Positions 7,738 through 14,207 of a stretch of 64,000 nt of DNA are shown here, piece after piece. The translations under genes were made by a program, and so were the position numbers. This DNA comes from Pseudoalteromonas sp. A601. GTDB taxonomy: Bacteria > Pseudomonadota > Gammaproteobacteria > Enterobacterales > Alteromonadaceae. Where the stretch lies: NCBI RefSeq assembly GCF_002165575.1, contig NZ_MXQF01000005.1:1-64000 (forward strand). Direction: 5' to 3'. The stretch's first letter is position 1, and each line of letters begins with the position of its first letter. A model generated the notes under the pieces. That model saw nothing but the letters and a program-made list of their open reading frames with translations, ran no database searches and was not told the DNA's origin.

Positions 7738-9206
7738 AATATTGCCTCACTGTACAGTGCTGTTAGTTGTGCATGATAATAGTTTGCTATTGCTTGACGT
7801 TTAGGACGGTTATTACTGGTTAATAACCCCTTCTCTGCAGTAAATGGTTCAGCTAAGCGATGAAATGTTTTAATTTGGGCATATTCAGGCAATTGTGCGT
7901 TAATACCTCTAAAATGCTCGGCTAACACAGCATCAGCCATATTTACTGATGTATAAATAAGCGCCACTAAATGCGCTTTACCTTCACCAAAGACTACAGC
8001 TTGTTGTACTTCGCTGTTACTGAGTAGCAAAGATTCAGGCCACTCAGCGCTGATGTTGCGCCCAAAGCTAGTAATAATTTGGTTTTTTAAACGCCCCTTA
8101 ATAGTTAACCGACCTTGTTGTTGAGAAACCAAATCTCCCGTTGCATACCAACTCGTTTGATCATGAGACTGTTGGCCTAAATAGCCTAAAAATAAGGGTC
8201 CTTTAATAAATAGCTGTCCGTCTACCAGTTTGCTTTGCAAGTGATTTAACACCCGCCCTGCACACTCTATATCATCATCATTTGGCGTGTTTAAGCTCAC
8301 GACTGATGAAGCTTCAGATAAGCCATAACCTTGGTAAACTGGTAACCCTAAACTGCGCGCTATACTGATCAATTCACTGCTGAGTACAGCGCCACCAACG
8401 GCAATAAACTTCAGGCTCTTTGGTACTGTCCATCCCCGCTTGGTAAACCAGACTAAACAGGTCAATAATTCAGGTACCAAAATAAGCGTGTTCGGTTGCA
8501 CACGATCAATGGCGTTGATCAGTTGACTGGCATCATTTAATTTTGCTCCAGAGAAGCCTAATGCTGGCAGTGTCATAACATGCACTTCACCTGCGGCTAA
8601 TAACGGTGCAAAAACCCCTGCAATGTTTTCAAGTAATACTGGTAAAGGTAATAAACACAGATGTTTTGGCTGTTTTATCGCTATTTTTTTATGTAATGAG
8701 GTCGCCACTTGTAATTGACTTTGTAAAGATAAACACACTCCTTTTGGCTCACCAGTAGAGCCTGAAGTAAACGTTACTTTTTGGGTATCTGTAAAAAATG
8801 TTGTTGGGCTCGAAGCGCTTACTTTATAGATATAAAGTGAGTAGCGGGTTAACACGCTCAACGTCGTAATACATTCTAAGCCATCAAGTTCACAGAGAGT
8901 GTCGCTGACAAAATGCGAGACGCCGCTTTTATTCACGCTATTAGTTAGCTGTTGTGGACTAAAAAAGGTTGGCAACGGAATACTCACCTTTTGTAACTCA
9001 ATCAATGCAAAGTCTACAATTAACCAAGCTGGTGTATTGTCCATTACAAACGCCACAGCTGATATATCCAGCGCTTTTAAGTCGTTAATTAACTCGGCCA
9101 CTGCTTGCATTAGCGCCTGCTTACTGATCAGCTGCATTTGTTGGTCATGATGATCAACAATCACAGTATCAAGCGCTGCATGTGGTAGTTGCGATAAAAA
9201 CCCCAT
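7734..9206 (-). CDS. AMP-dependent acyl-CoA synthetase/ligase
   Basis: An ANL-superfamily adenylating enzyme of 490 aa. Motifs in order: the phosphate loop TSGSTGEPKG, the adenine motif GYGLSEASS, TGDL, and the hinge region LTIKGRLKNQI, followed by a C-terminal lid. It would activate a carboxylic acid, probably a fatty acid, as acyl-AMP and load it on CoA or a carrier. The chosen ATG at 9206 shares a base with the upstream stop (TAATG) and has a strong GGAGG; an earlier in-frame ATG would sit inside the upstream gene. It is shorter than FadD (about 560 aa) and closer in size to ligases of dedicated biosynthetic clusters. The acyl acceptor is unknown. Confidence 0.88.
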   Translation of the reverse strand: MGFLSQLPHAALDTVIVDHHDQQMQLISKQALMQAVAELINDLKALDISAVAFVMDNTPAWLIVDFALIELQKVSIPLPTFFSPQQLTNSVNKSGVSHFVSDTLCELDGLECITTLSVLTRYSLYIYKVSASSPTTFFTDTQKVTFTSGSTGEPKGVCLSLQSQLQVATSLHKKIAIKQPKHLCLLPLPVLLENIAGVFAPLLAAGEVHVMTLPALGFSGAKLNDASQLINAIDRVQPNTLILVPELLTCLVWFTKRGWTVPKSLKFIAVGGAVLSSELISIARSLGLPVYQGYGLSEASSVVSLNTPNDDDIECAGRVLNHLQSKLVDGQLFIKGPLFLGYLGQQSHDQTSWYATGDLVSQQQGRLTIKGRLKNQIITSFGRNISAEWPESLLLSNSEVQQAVVFGEGKAHLVALIYTSVNMADAVLAEHFRGINAQLPEYAQIKTFHRLAEPFTAEKGLLTSNNRPKRQAIANYYHAQLTALYSEAIL

Positions 9207-9844
9207 TATGCCTCCAATTGAGATGCTAATTGGCAACTCGCTTGATGATAGCGCTGTTTAATATTAAATAAATGAGGAGTGTTTAATACACAATCATGAG
9301 CAGCCGCTAAATCAACTACACACAGTGTTGGTTTATTTTCATAATAAGCCCCCCAATCAGCTGGGTTATCAAGTGCCTGACTATTAGCTAATGCAATTTC
9401 AGTGCAATTAACCCCCAGCACTTTTAATAATGCTCTCACCTTTACAGTGGCACAAAATACTAAGCATTTTGCGCCAATTTGGTAAAGTGCTTCAGTCGTT
9501 AGTACAAAATGAGCGAGAGTTGCTTTGCGATTGGTTGAACATAAATTACCAAGCTCGTAAATATCTACCCTCGGTACATCAACAAAGGTATCAATCGGCT
9601 CTGGTAAGTATTGCTCAATAAATAGTGATTGAGTAGCAGCTCTAAGTCCTAATGTGCAAGAATCAGCAGCAATACTTAATTGGCATAATATCGGCATAAA
9701 CTGCTTAATATTAGCGCCATAGGCTCTGGCAAAACTCGCTTTAACAACCTGCTCTAGTTGCACACGCAAGGGCATGTTTGCATTTGCACACACATAATCG
9801 TGTGTGTTCGTAACAGGCAAGTTAGTAACTTGAAGTGATTGCAT
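9206..9844 (-). CDS. Thermostable hemolysin (delta-VPH) family protein, first gene of operon
   Basis: A 212-aa protein of the thermostable hemolysin family named after Vibrio delta-VPH. Landmarks are the N-terminal VKASFARAYGANIKQFMPIL, FIEQYLPEPID, and DIYELGNLCSTNRKATLAHFVLTTEAL. There is no signal peptide, which argues against a simple secreted toxin. The central region looks like a GNAT-type acyltransferase (ELGNL/ST-R pattern, as in autoinducer-synthase-like or acyl-transfer folds), so an acyl-transfer role with the adjacent ligase is my inference. It is the first gene of the operon; a PmrA/QseB-type box begins 46 bp upstream. The haemolysin name is historical and may not describe its role here. 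Confidence 0.8.
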   Translation of the reverse strand: MQSLQVTNLPVTNTHDYVCANANMPLRVQLEQVVKASFARAYGANIKQFMPILCQLSIAADSCTLGLRAATQSLFIEQYLPEPIDTFVDVPRVDIYELGNLCSTNRKATLAHFVLTTEALYQIGAKCLVFCATVKVRALLKVLGVNCTEIALANSQALDNPADWGAYYENKPTLCVVDLAAAHDCVLNTPHLFNIKQRYHQASCQLASQLEA

Positions 9845-9889
9845 AGTGTTCGCTCTTTTTAGACTATGGTTAAAATCTAACGAGCAAAA

Positions 9890-9906
9890 CTTAAATAAAC
9901 CTTAAG
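9890..9906 (-). promoter_or_regulatory. PmrA/QseB-type response-regulator box
   Basis: On the minus strand the sequence reads CTTAAG-GTTTA-TTTAAG, two direct half-sites separated by 5 bp. This matches the known PmrA/QseB recognition pattern (YTTAAK-N5-YTTAAK). It lies 46 bp before the first start codon of the operon that encodes an OmpR-type regulator of this kind, which supports autoregulation. Confidence 0.65.
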
Positions 9907-9925
9907 AAAAATTAATTTTTATAAA

Positions 9926-9948
9926 AAACCCAAACAATGTTTGGGTCA
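9926..9948 (-). terminator. terminator of the hydroxyacid dehydrogenase gene
   Basis: A hairpin with arms ACCCAAAC and GTTTGGGT (9928-9935, 9939-9946) and a short loop, followed on the minus strand by a run of T. It insulates the dehydrogenase gene from the ten-gene operon downstream. Confidence 0.8.
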
Positions 9949-10034
9949 GTGATTACCTAAGCGAAGATTTCAGAGATAACAAAGCACATCTACCCGCTAA
10001 CTACATGCTGAAAATAGATTTATTATCCGATAAT

Positions 10035-10916
10035 CTACTTTTTATGAAGTGCTTCAATACGTGCTAATAAGCTTGAAGTGTCATAGCGACCACCACCAAG
10101 CGCCTGAACATCAGCGTAGTATTGATCAACGGTTGCAGTCATCGGTAAAGTAGCGCCGTTGTTTTTCGCTTCATCGAGGGCAATGCCTAAGTCTTTACGC
10201 ATCCAATCTACGGCAAAGCCAAATTCGTACTCGCCCTGCCACATGGTTTTATAACGGTTTTCCATTTGCCATGAGCCAGCGGCTCCTTTTGAAATAGTTT
10301 CAATCACTTTTTCGCCATCAAGGCCGGCTTGCTTGGCAAAATGCAGCCCTTCAGCCAAACCTTGCACCACACCAGCGATACAAATTTGATTCACCATTTT
10401 ACATAATTGACCAGAGCCGACTTCACCAAGTAACTGGCTAAAGCGACTAAAAGCAGCCATAACGGGTTGCACTTTAGCAAAGACAGTTTCATCTCCACCA
10501 GCCATTACCGTCAATACGCCATTTTCAGCGCCCGCCTGACCACCTGAAACAGGCGCATCAATAAACGCGATATTTTGTAATGCCGCCTTTGCAGACACTT
10601 CGCGTGCAACTTCAGCTGAGGTTGTCGTGTGATCCACTAAAATAGTGCCATCTGTCATTCCTGCCAGAACGCCATCGTTACCGTAAATCACTGAACGTAA
10701 ATCATCGTCATTCCCAACGCACATAAAAACAATATCTGCATCTTTAGCTGCAAATGCTGGAGTCAGAGCAACATTACCTTTGTACTGTTGTGTCCATTGC
10801 TGTGCTTTATCCGTTGTGCGGTTATACACAGTAACATTGTGCCCAGCATTAGCTAAGTGGCCAGCCATTGGGAAACCCATTACGCCTAAACCGATAAATG
10901 ATACATTCATTGACAT
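10035..10916 (-). CDS. Beta-hydroxyacid dehydrogenase (GarR/MmsB-type NAD-binding oxidoreductase)
   Basis: A 293-aa member of the 3-hydroxyisobutyrate dehydrogenase / tartronate semialdehyde reductase family. The Rossmann motif is FIGLGVMGFPMAGHL (7-21), the substrate loop is DAPVSGGQAGAENGVL (120-135), and the catalytic Lys is K173 (GQLCKMVNQ). It interconverts a beta-hydroxy acid and its semialdehyde using NAD(P). The exact substrate cannot be read from sequence; no glyoxylate or valine catabolism genes are adjacent. GGAAAG precedes the first ATG, favouring the start at 10916 over an ATG two codons later. It is a single gene with its own terminator, divergent from the peroxidase gene. Confidence 0.88.
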   Translation of the reverse strand: MSMNVSFIGLGVMGFPMAGHLANAGHNVTVYNRTTDKAQQWTQQYKGNVALTPAFAAKDADIVFMCVGNDDDLRSVIYGNDGVLAGMTDGTILVDHTTTSAEVAREVSAKAALQNIAFIDAPVSGGQAGAENGVLTVMAGGDETVFAKVQPVMAAFSRFSQLLGEVGSGQLCKMVNQICIAGVVQGLAEGLHFAKQAGLDGEKVIETISKGAAGSWQMENRYKTMWQGEYEFGFAVDWMRKDLGIALDEAKNNGATLPMTATVDQYYADVQALGGGRYDTSSLLARIEALHKK

Positions 10917-11038
10917 AAAACTTTCCTATTTCAGTGGTAACTTAAAAAGATACTTTGATTATCTCAACCGAACAGACAAAAAGCGAATGAAAAAGTCTTC
11001 ATTAAATTTCTTCATGGACGATACAGTACAGGTAAACT

Positions 11039-11560
11039 ATGGATAGCATATATCAATTCAGTGCCCCCCTTTATAACGGCGAAGATTTTGCTTTGAGCCA
11101 GTTAAAAGGTAAAACTATTTTAATCGTCAATACAGCGAGTAAATGTAACTTTTCAGTGCAATTAGCTGCGCTTGAAAAGCTGTACCAACAATATAAATCG
11201 CAAGGCTTTATCGTTTTGGCTTTTCCATGTAATCAATTTGATTACAATGAGCCTCTAGAAAACGCTGATATAAAAGATTTTTATCACCATCATTTTAATG
11301 TTAGTTTTCCAGTGTTTAGTAAGGTAATGGTAAACGGGCCTGACGCCCACCCGTTGTTTAACTATTTAAAAACACATACTCGGGGAATTGCACAAAACCG
11401 CGCAATAAAATGGAATTTTACAAAATTTCTTATAAACTCAGAAGGTCAGTTATCTGTGCGTTATGCCCCGCGCACAAAACCCGAAACCTTAAAAATGGTG
11501 ATAGAGAGTACCCTCAATGAATCAGATGACAGTAGCGCTTTTCAGTTCGCAAAAATATGA
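11039..11560 (+). CDS. Glutathione peroxidase-family thiol peroxidase
   Basis: A 173-aa enzyme that reduces peroxides with a thiol donor. It shows the peroxidatic Cys36 in NTASKCNFS, Gln41, the second motif FPCNQF (Cys64), and the Trp/Asn pair in KWNFTKFLI, which together form the GPx catalytic tetrad. Bacterial members of this size usually prefer thioredoxin over glutathione. The loop after FPCNQF is divergent (DYNEPL instead of the usual G-x-EPG). There is no signal peptide, so it acts in the cytoplasm. Its 3' end overlaps the start of ldhA by 44 bp, so the two are probably co-translated. Confidence 0.9.
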   Translation: MDSIYQFSAPLYNGEDFALSQLKGKTILIVNTASKCNFSVQLAALEKLYQQYKSQGFIVLAFPCNQFDYNEPLENADIKDFYHHHFNVSFPVFSKVMVNGPDAHPLFNYLKTHTRGIAQNRAIKWNFTKFLINSEGQLSVRYAPRTKPETLKMVIESTLNESDDSSAFQFAKI

Positions 11561-12506
11561 GCAAACCCCTTTTGATACATGCTTGCAAGACCAACCAAGC
11601 ATTTCAATCACTCATTTCGAACAAGCGCTCACTGAGCAAAGCACCATTTTATGCAAAGGTTTTGATGCTGTATGCATATTTGTAAATGATCTCGCTAATG
11701 AAGCAGTAATAAAACAACTAGCAGAGCAAGGAATTAAATGTATTTTATTACGTTGCGCAGGCTTTAATAATGTGGATTTAACAGCTGCTAAAGCCCACAA
11801 TATAAAAGTATGCCGTGTGCCAGCGTACAGCCCTGAAGCGGTTGCCGAGCATTGTGTAGCCTTGATGCTCACGCTGAACCGCAAAACCCATAAAGCGTAT
11901 AATCGCATACGTGAAGATAACTTTGATTTAAATGGCTTACTTGGTTTTAACCTGTTTAAAAAAACCATTGGCATAATTGGCTGTGGTAAAATAGGCCTTG
12001 CGCTGGTAAACATTCTAAACGGTTTTGGCGCCAACGTTTTAGTATGCGACCCCTACGCCGAACAAGGTGATTATACGCTTTGCGACCTTGATACATTATT
12101 AAGACAAAGTGACGTCATCTCATTGCATTGTCCACTGAACGACCAAACACACCACATAATTAATGAGCACGCCTTTAGTAAAATGAAACAAGGTGTGATG
12201 CTTATTAATACCTCACGCGGTGCATTAGTCGATAGTAAAGCATGCATTAGCGCACTCAAAAGCAAAAAACTTGGCTATTTAGGCCTCGATGTTTACGAGC
12301 AAGAATCAGAGTTATTTTTTAAAGACCGTCGCGACGAAATCATGCAAGACGATATATTTTCACGCTTAGTAAGCTTTCCTAACGTGTTAGTCACCGGACA
12401 TCAAGGCTTTTTTACCAAAGAAGCATTAAGTGAAATAGCCCAGACTACAATTAATAACGCGATTGAGTTTGCTAAAAACCAGCCGCTGAGTAATGAGGTT
12501 AAATAA
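11517..12506 (+). CDS. ldhA: D-lactate dehydrogenase (fermentative, LdhA-type)
   Basis: A 329-aa NAD-dependent D-2-hydroxyacid dehydrogenase that reduces pyruvate to D-lactate. It matches the E. coli LdhA pattern closely: AVCIFVNDLAN, LRCAGFNNVDL, RVPAYSPEAVAEH, the nucleotide motif IGIIGCGKIG, ISLHCPL, NTSRGALVDS with the substrate Arg, GLDVYEQE, and VTGHQGFFT with the catalytic His. The first ATG has a GAGAG sequence about eight bases upstream; an ATG three codons later (11526) gives the family's usual N-terminus and is equally possible. It overlaps the end of the peroxidase gene, an unusually deep overlap for two unrelated functions. Confidence 0.93.
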   Translation: MNQMTVALFSSQKYEQTPFDTCLQDQPSISITHFEQALTEQSTILCKGFDAVCIFVNDLANEAVIKQLAEQGIKCILLRCAGFNNVDLTAAKAHNIKVCRVPAYSPEAVAEHCVALMLTLNRKTHKAYNRIREDNFDLNGLLGFNLFKKTIGIIGCGKIGLALVNILNGFGANVLVCDPYAEQGDYTLCDLDTLLRQSDVISLHCPLNDQTHHIINEHAFSKMKQGVMLINTSRGALVDSKACISALKSKKLGYLGLDVYEQESELFFKDRRDEIMQDDIFSRLVSFPNVLVTGHQGFFTKEALSEIAQTTINNAIEFAKNQPLSNEVK

Positions 12507-13037
12507 GGCTAGGTGCTAGATCAAAGTTTAAAAACCGAGGCAAAAAAAATCAACCAAGTGAGCTTTGTTTAAGCCCGTTATGTTCCTTAAGCTGGTGTGG
12601 CTAATATCAGCTCTAACGCTATTTAGAATTCAGTTGAATGGCTGCTCCGAGGGAGCAGCGGACAGTGATAAATTATGATGTATGAAGTCAAGGTTGATTT
12701 GACCCCATTAACTCAGTATCGATAACACAATTGCTATTCGTATGATTAACCTGCTTAATTACTCAGGCTAGTAGCGGCTGTGCGTGAGAAAATATCATTG
12801 CTTAACTGTTAAATATTAGGTTTCATAGGGGCATAATAAATACTGAGCTACGCAGGGATAGCTTAGATAGGGCAGGCATGCCGATGAAATTGGCTTGATG
12901 TAGCTTAGGTCATAAAAAGCAAATTCCCATCGCATAAAGAACACCAACTCTGACACACCGAGCAGGTAGTGCCTCAGTCCAACAAGCGATTATGCGACAC
13001 AAACTGCGTGTCGCATAAATACTAAAATGTCAGTCTT
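12507..13037. other. non-coding, palindrome-rich stretch after ldhA
   Basis: I see no intact gene here. It contains a perfect 8-bp hairpin GCTGCTCC-GAG-GGAGCAGC (12641-12659) without a T tract, and a GTCAA/TTGAC mini-palindrome followed by TTTGACCCC near 12688-12705. A further hairpin has 11-bp arms at 12990-13000 and 13008-13018. Another 10-bp inverted pair, ACACCGAGCA (12955-12964) and its complement (13077-13086), encloses that hairpin. The pattern fits decayed REP-like or transposon-end DNA. Confidence 0.5.
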
Positions 13038-13158
13038 CATGGATAGACCAGTAAAACGGTCTTCACCGCATAGAAATGCTCGGTGTACACAGCAAGAAAT
13101 ACAATGATAGTACTTTGTATCAACCCAAACTTATTTGACGCTTTCGTGCAACGGCCAT
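13038..13158 (-). pseudogene. Fossil N-terminus of a REP-associated tyrosine transposase (RAYT/TnpA-REP)
   Basis: Reading the minus strand from an ATG at 13158 gives [11 protein letters not shown]. Then, after a one-base shift (an extra G in a GGG run), it gives [10 protein letters not shown] followed by [16 protein letters not shown]. This matches the conserved start of proteobacterial RAYT Y1 transposases ([27 protein letters not shown] style). Nothing after about 40 codons resembles the rest, including the His-x-His and Tyr motifs, so only a broken 5' fragment remains. RAYTs mobilise or maintain REP palindromes, which agrees with the palindromes around it. The family match is from memory. 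Confidence 0.6.
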
Positions 13159-13221
13159 ACATCACCGTGTTTGTTTTTTGAACTAATTAAAAGTTAGTAA
13201 AAAATAGAGGAAATACAAACT

Positions 13222-13290
13222 TTAAAAATGGGTGTCTTTTTTGTTTCTCTCTTTGATGCTGGCATTGGTGAATTTAAATTTCTTTTTCAT
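13222..13290 (-). pseudogene. 22-codon remnant resembling the start of a tyrosine integrase
   Basis: An ATG at 13290 with a good GAGG ribosome site opens MKKKFKFTNASIK and then runs through a low-complexity basic stretch to a TAA at 13222. The first 13 residues look like the N-terminus of phage- or island-type integrases, as I remember them. The remainder does not. It could be a truncated integrase left by an island, or a chance small ORF. A perfect 14-bp palindrome (13307-13320) lies just upstream. Confidence 0.3.
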
Positions 13291-13306
13291 ATAAAACCTC
13301 AGTTGA

Positions 13307-13320
13307 TTGGTTATAACCAA
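13307..13320. promoter_or_regulatory. perfect 14-bp palindrome
   Basis: TTGGTTATAACCAA is a perfect palindrome. It lies between the HNH nuclease stop (13359) and the small remnant ORF (start 13290), 17 bp before that start codon. It could be a repressor operator or a decayed recombination site. Confidence 0.4.
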
Positions 13321-13358
13321 GATTTTGATATGTGTTTAAATAAGTTTTAAATGCAAAA

Positions 13359-14207
13359 TTAGATCTGTAAATTTTTTATAATTGCTTGATACATAACTCT
13401 CTTCCAATGGTTTTTAAACTCTATACTTTCAATAACAGGTTTAAGCAAAATTCTAGCTATTAATTCAGGTTCATCAGGAAATTGTTCTGACATAGAATTA
13501 AGTTGCGGTAACAACTCTCCTAGATGAGAACTCGCCACCCTTCCATATATTCTTGCCAGTTCGAATGCCCTGAAATGTTCTTCAACTCTGCTCTTATCAT
13601 GCTCCCCCCACTGTTCTGGAGCTGATACGTAATAGTTTATTTCTCCAGGCTGACCCTCTTTATATTCAGCAAATACCCACTGACTGTTAAAAAAAATAAA
13701 ATTATCCAAATAAGGATGAATAATCTGCTTTTCCAGTTGTTTAGCATATCTAGTTCCTTTGCCATCCATATTACAATCTCGACAAGATGGTATTAGATTA
13801 TGAGGAGTAATTGAAAAAAGTGGGAAATGCTTTTTAGGTAAGTAATGGTCGAGATTTCTAGGATTACCAATCCCACCACAAAAAGGGCACCGTTCCTGCG
13901 CTGTAGCCATTATTTTATCATAGGCTTTCCTACCTACAGGCCTTTTAACCATATAGTAGTTATAAAGTTCTTTCAGCTCGTCAGAATGAATACTGCCAAC
14001 AACTGGTTTATCAGAGTTTTCTTTCGAAAGAGCTGGTATTTTATATAGCAAACCTTGCTCGCCCAAATCTACATATTCATCAGCCAAATTTATTAACTCT
14101 GGTAAACTTTGGTTGTAACGCTTTTGCTCTTTTTTGTCAGTTATTCCATCGGCACAAGCATTAAACGTATATTCCATATCTATTTTCTTTAAATCTAACT
14201 TAATCAT
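13359..14207 (-). CDS. HNH endonuclease, PtuB-like partner of a Septu-type defence pair
   Basis: A 282-aa cytoplasmic protein. An HNH/zinc module lies mid-protein: CPFC at 107-110, LDHYLPK with D120 and H121, PHNLIPSC around 136-142, and CRDCN at 142-146, giving four zinc cysteines and a beta-beta-alpha metal nuclease core. The flanking parts are unassigned helical regions. It overlaps the ATPase gene by 8 bp. An AAA ATPase followed by an HNH nuclease is the layout of Septu (PtuA-PtuB) anti-phage systems, in which the nuclease is the effector. The gene itself is intact, although its partner has a frameshift. TIGR02646-like HNH proteins paired with ATPases are an alternative label. Confidence 0.75.
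   Translation of the reverse strand: MIKLDLKKIDMEYTFNACADGITDKKEQKRYNQSLPELINLADEYVDLGEQGLLYKIPALSKENSDKPVVGSIHSDELKELYNYYMVKRPVGRKAYDKIMATAQERCPFCGGIGNPRNLDHYLPKKHFPLFSITPHNLIPSCRDCNMDGKGTRYAKQLEKQIIHPYLDNFIFFNSQWVFAEYKEGQPGEINYYVSAPEQWGEHDKSRVEEHFRAFELARIYGRVASSHLGELLPQLNSMSEQFPDEPELIARILLKPVIESIEFKNHWKRVMYQAIIKNLQI

Noticed and set aside
9206..9844. Secreted haemolysin toxin
   Set aside because: The family name suggests a toxin, but there is no signal peptide and the operon context is metabolic; I treat the name as historical.
12641..12659. 8-bp hairpin after ldhA as an intrinsic terminator
   Set aside because: There is no T tract on either strand, so I describe it only as a palindrome.
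12955..13086. Integron attC site
   Set aside because: One string fits the RYYYAAC core (GTCCAAC near 12977), but no matching GTTRRRY partner or cassette array was found.
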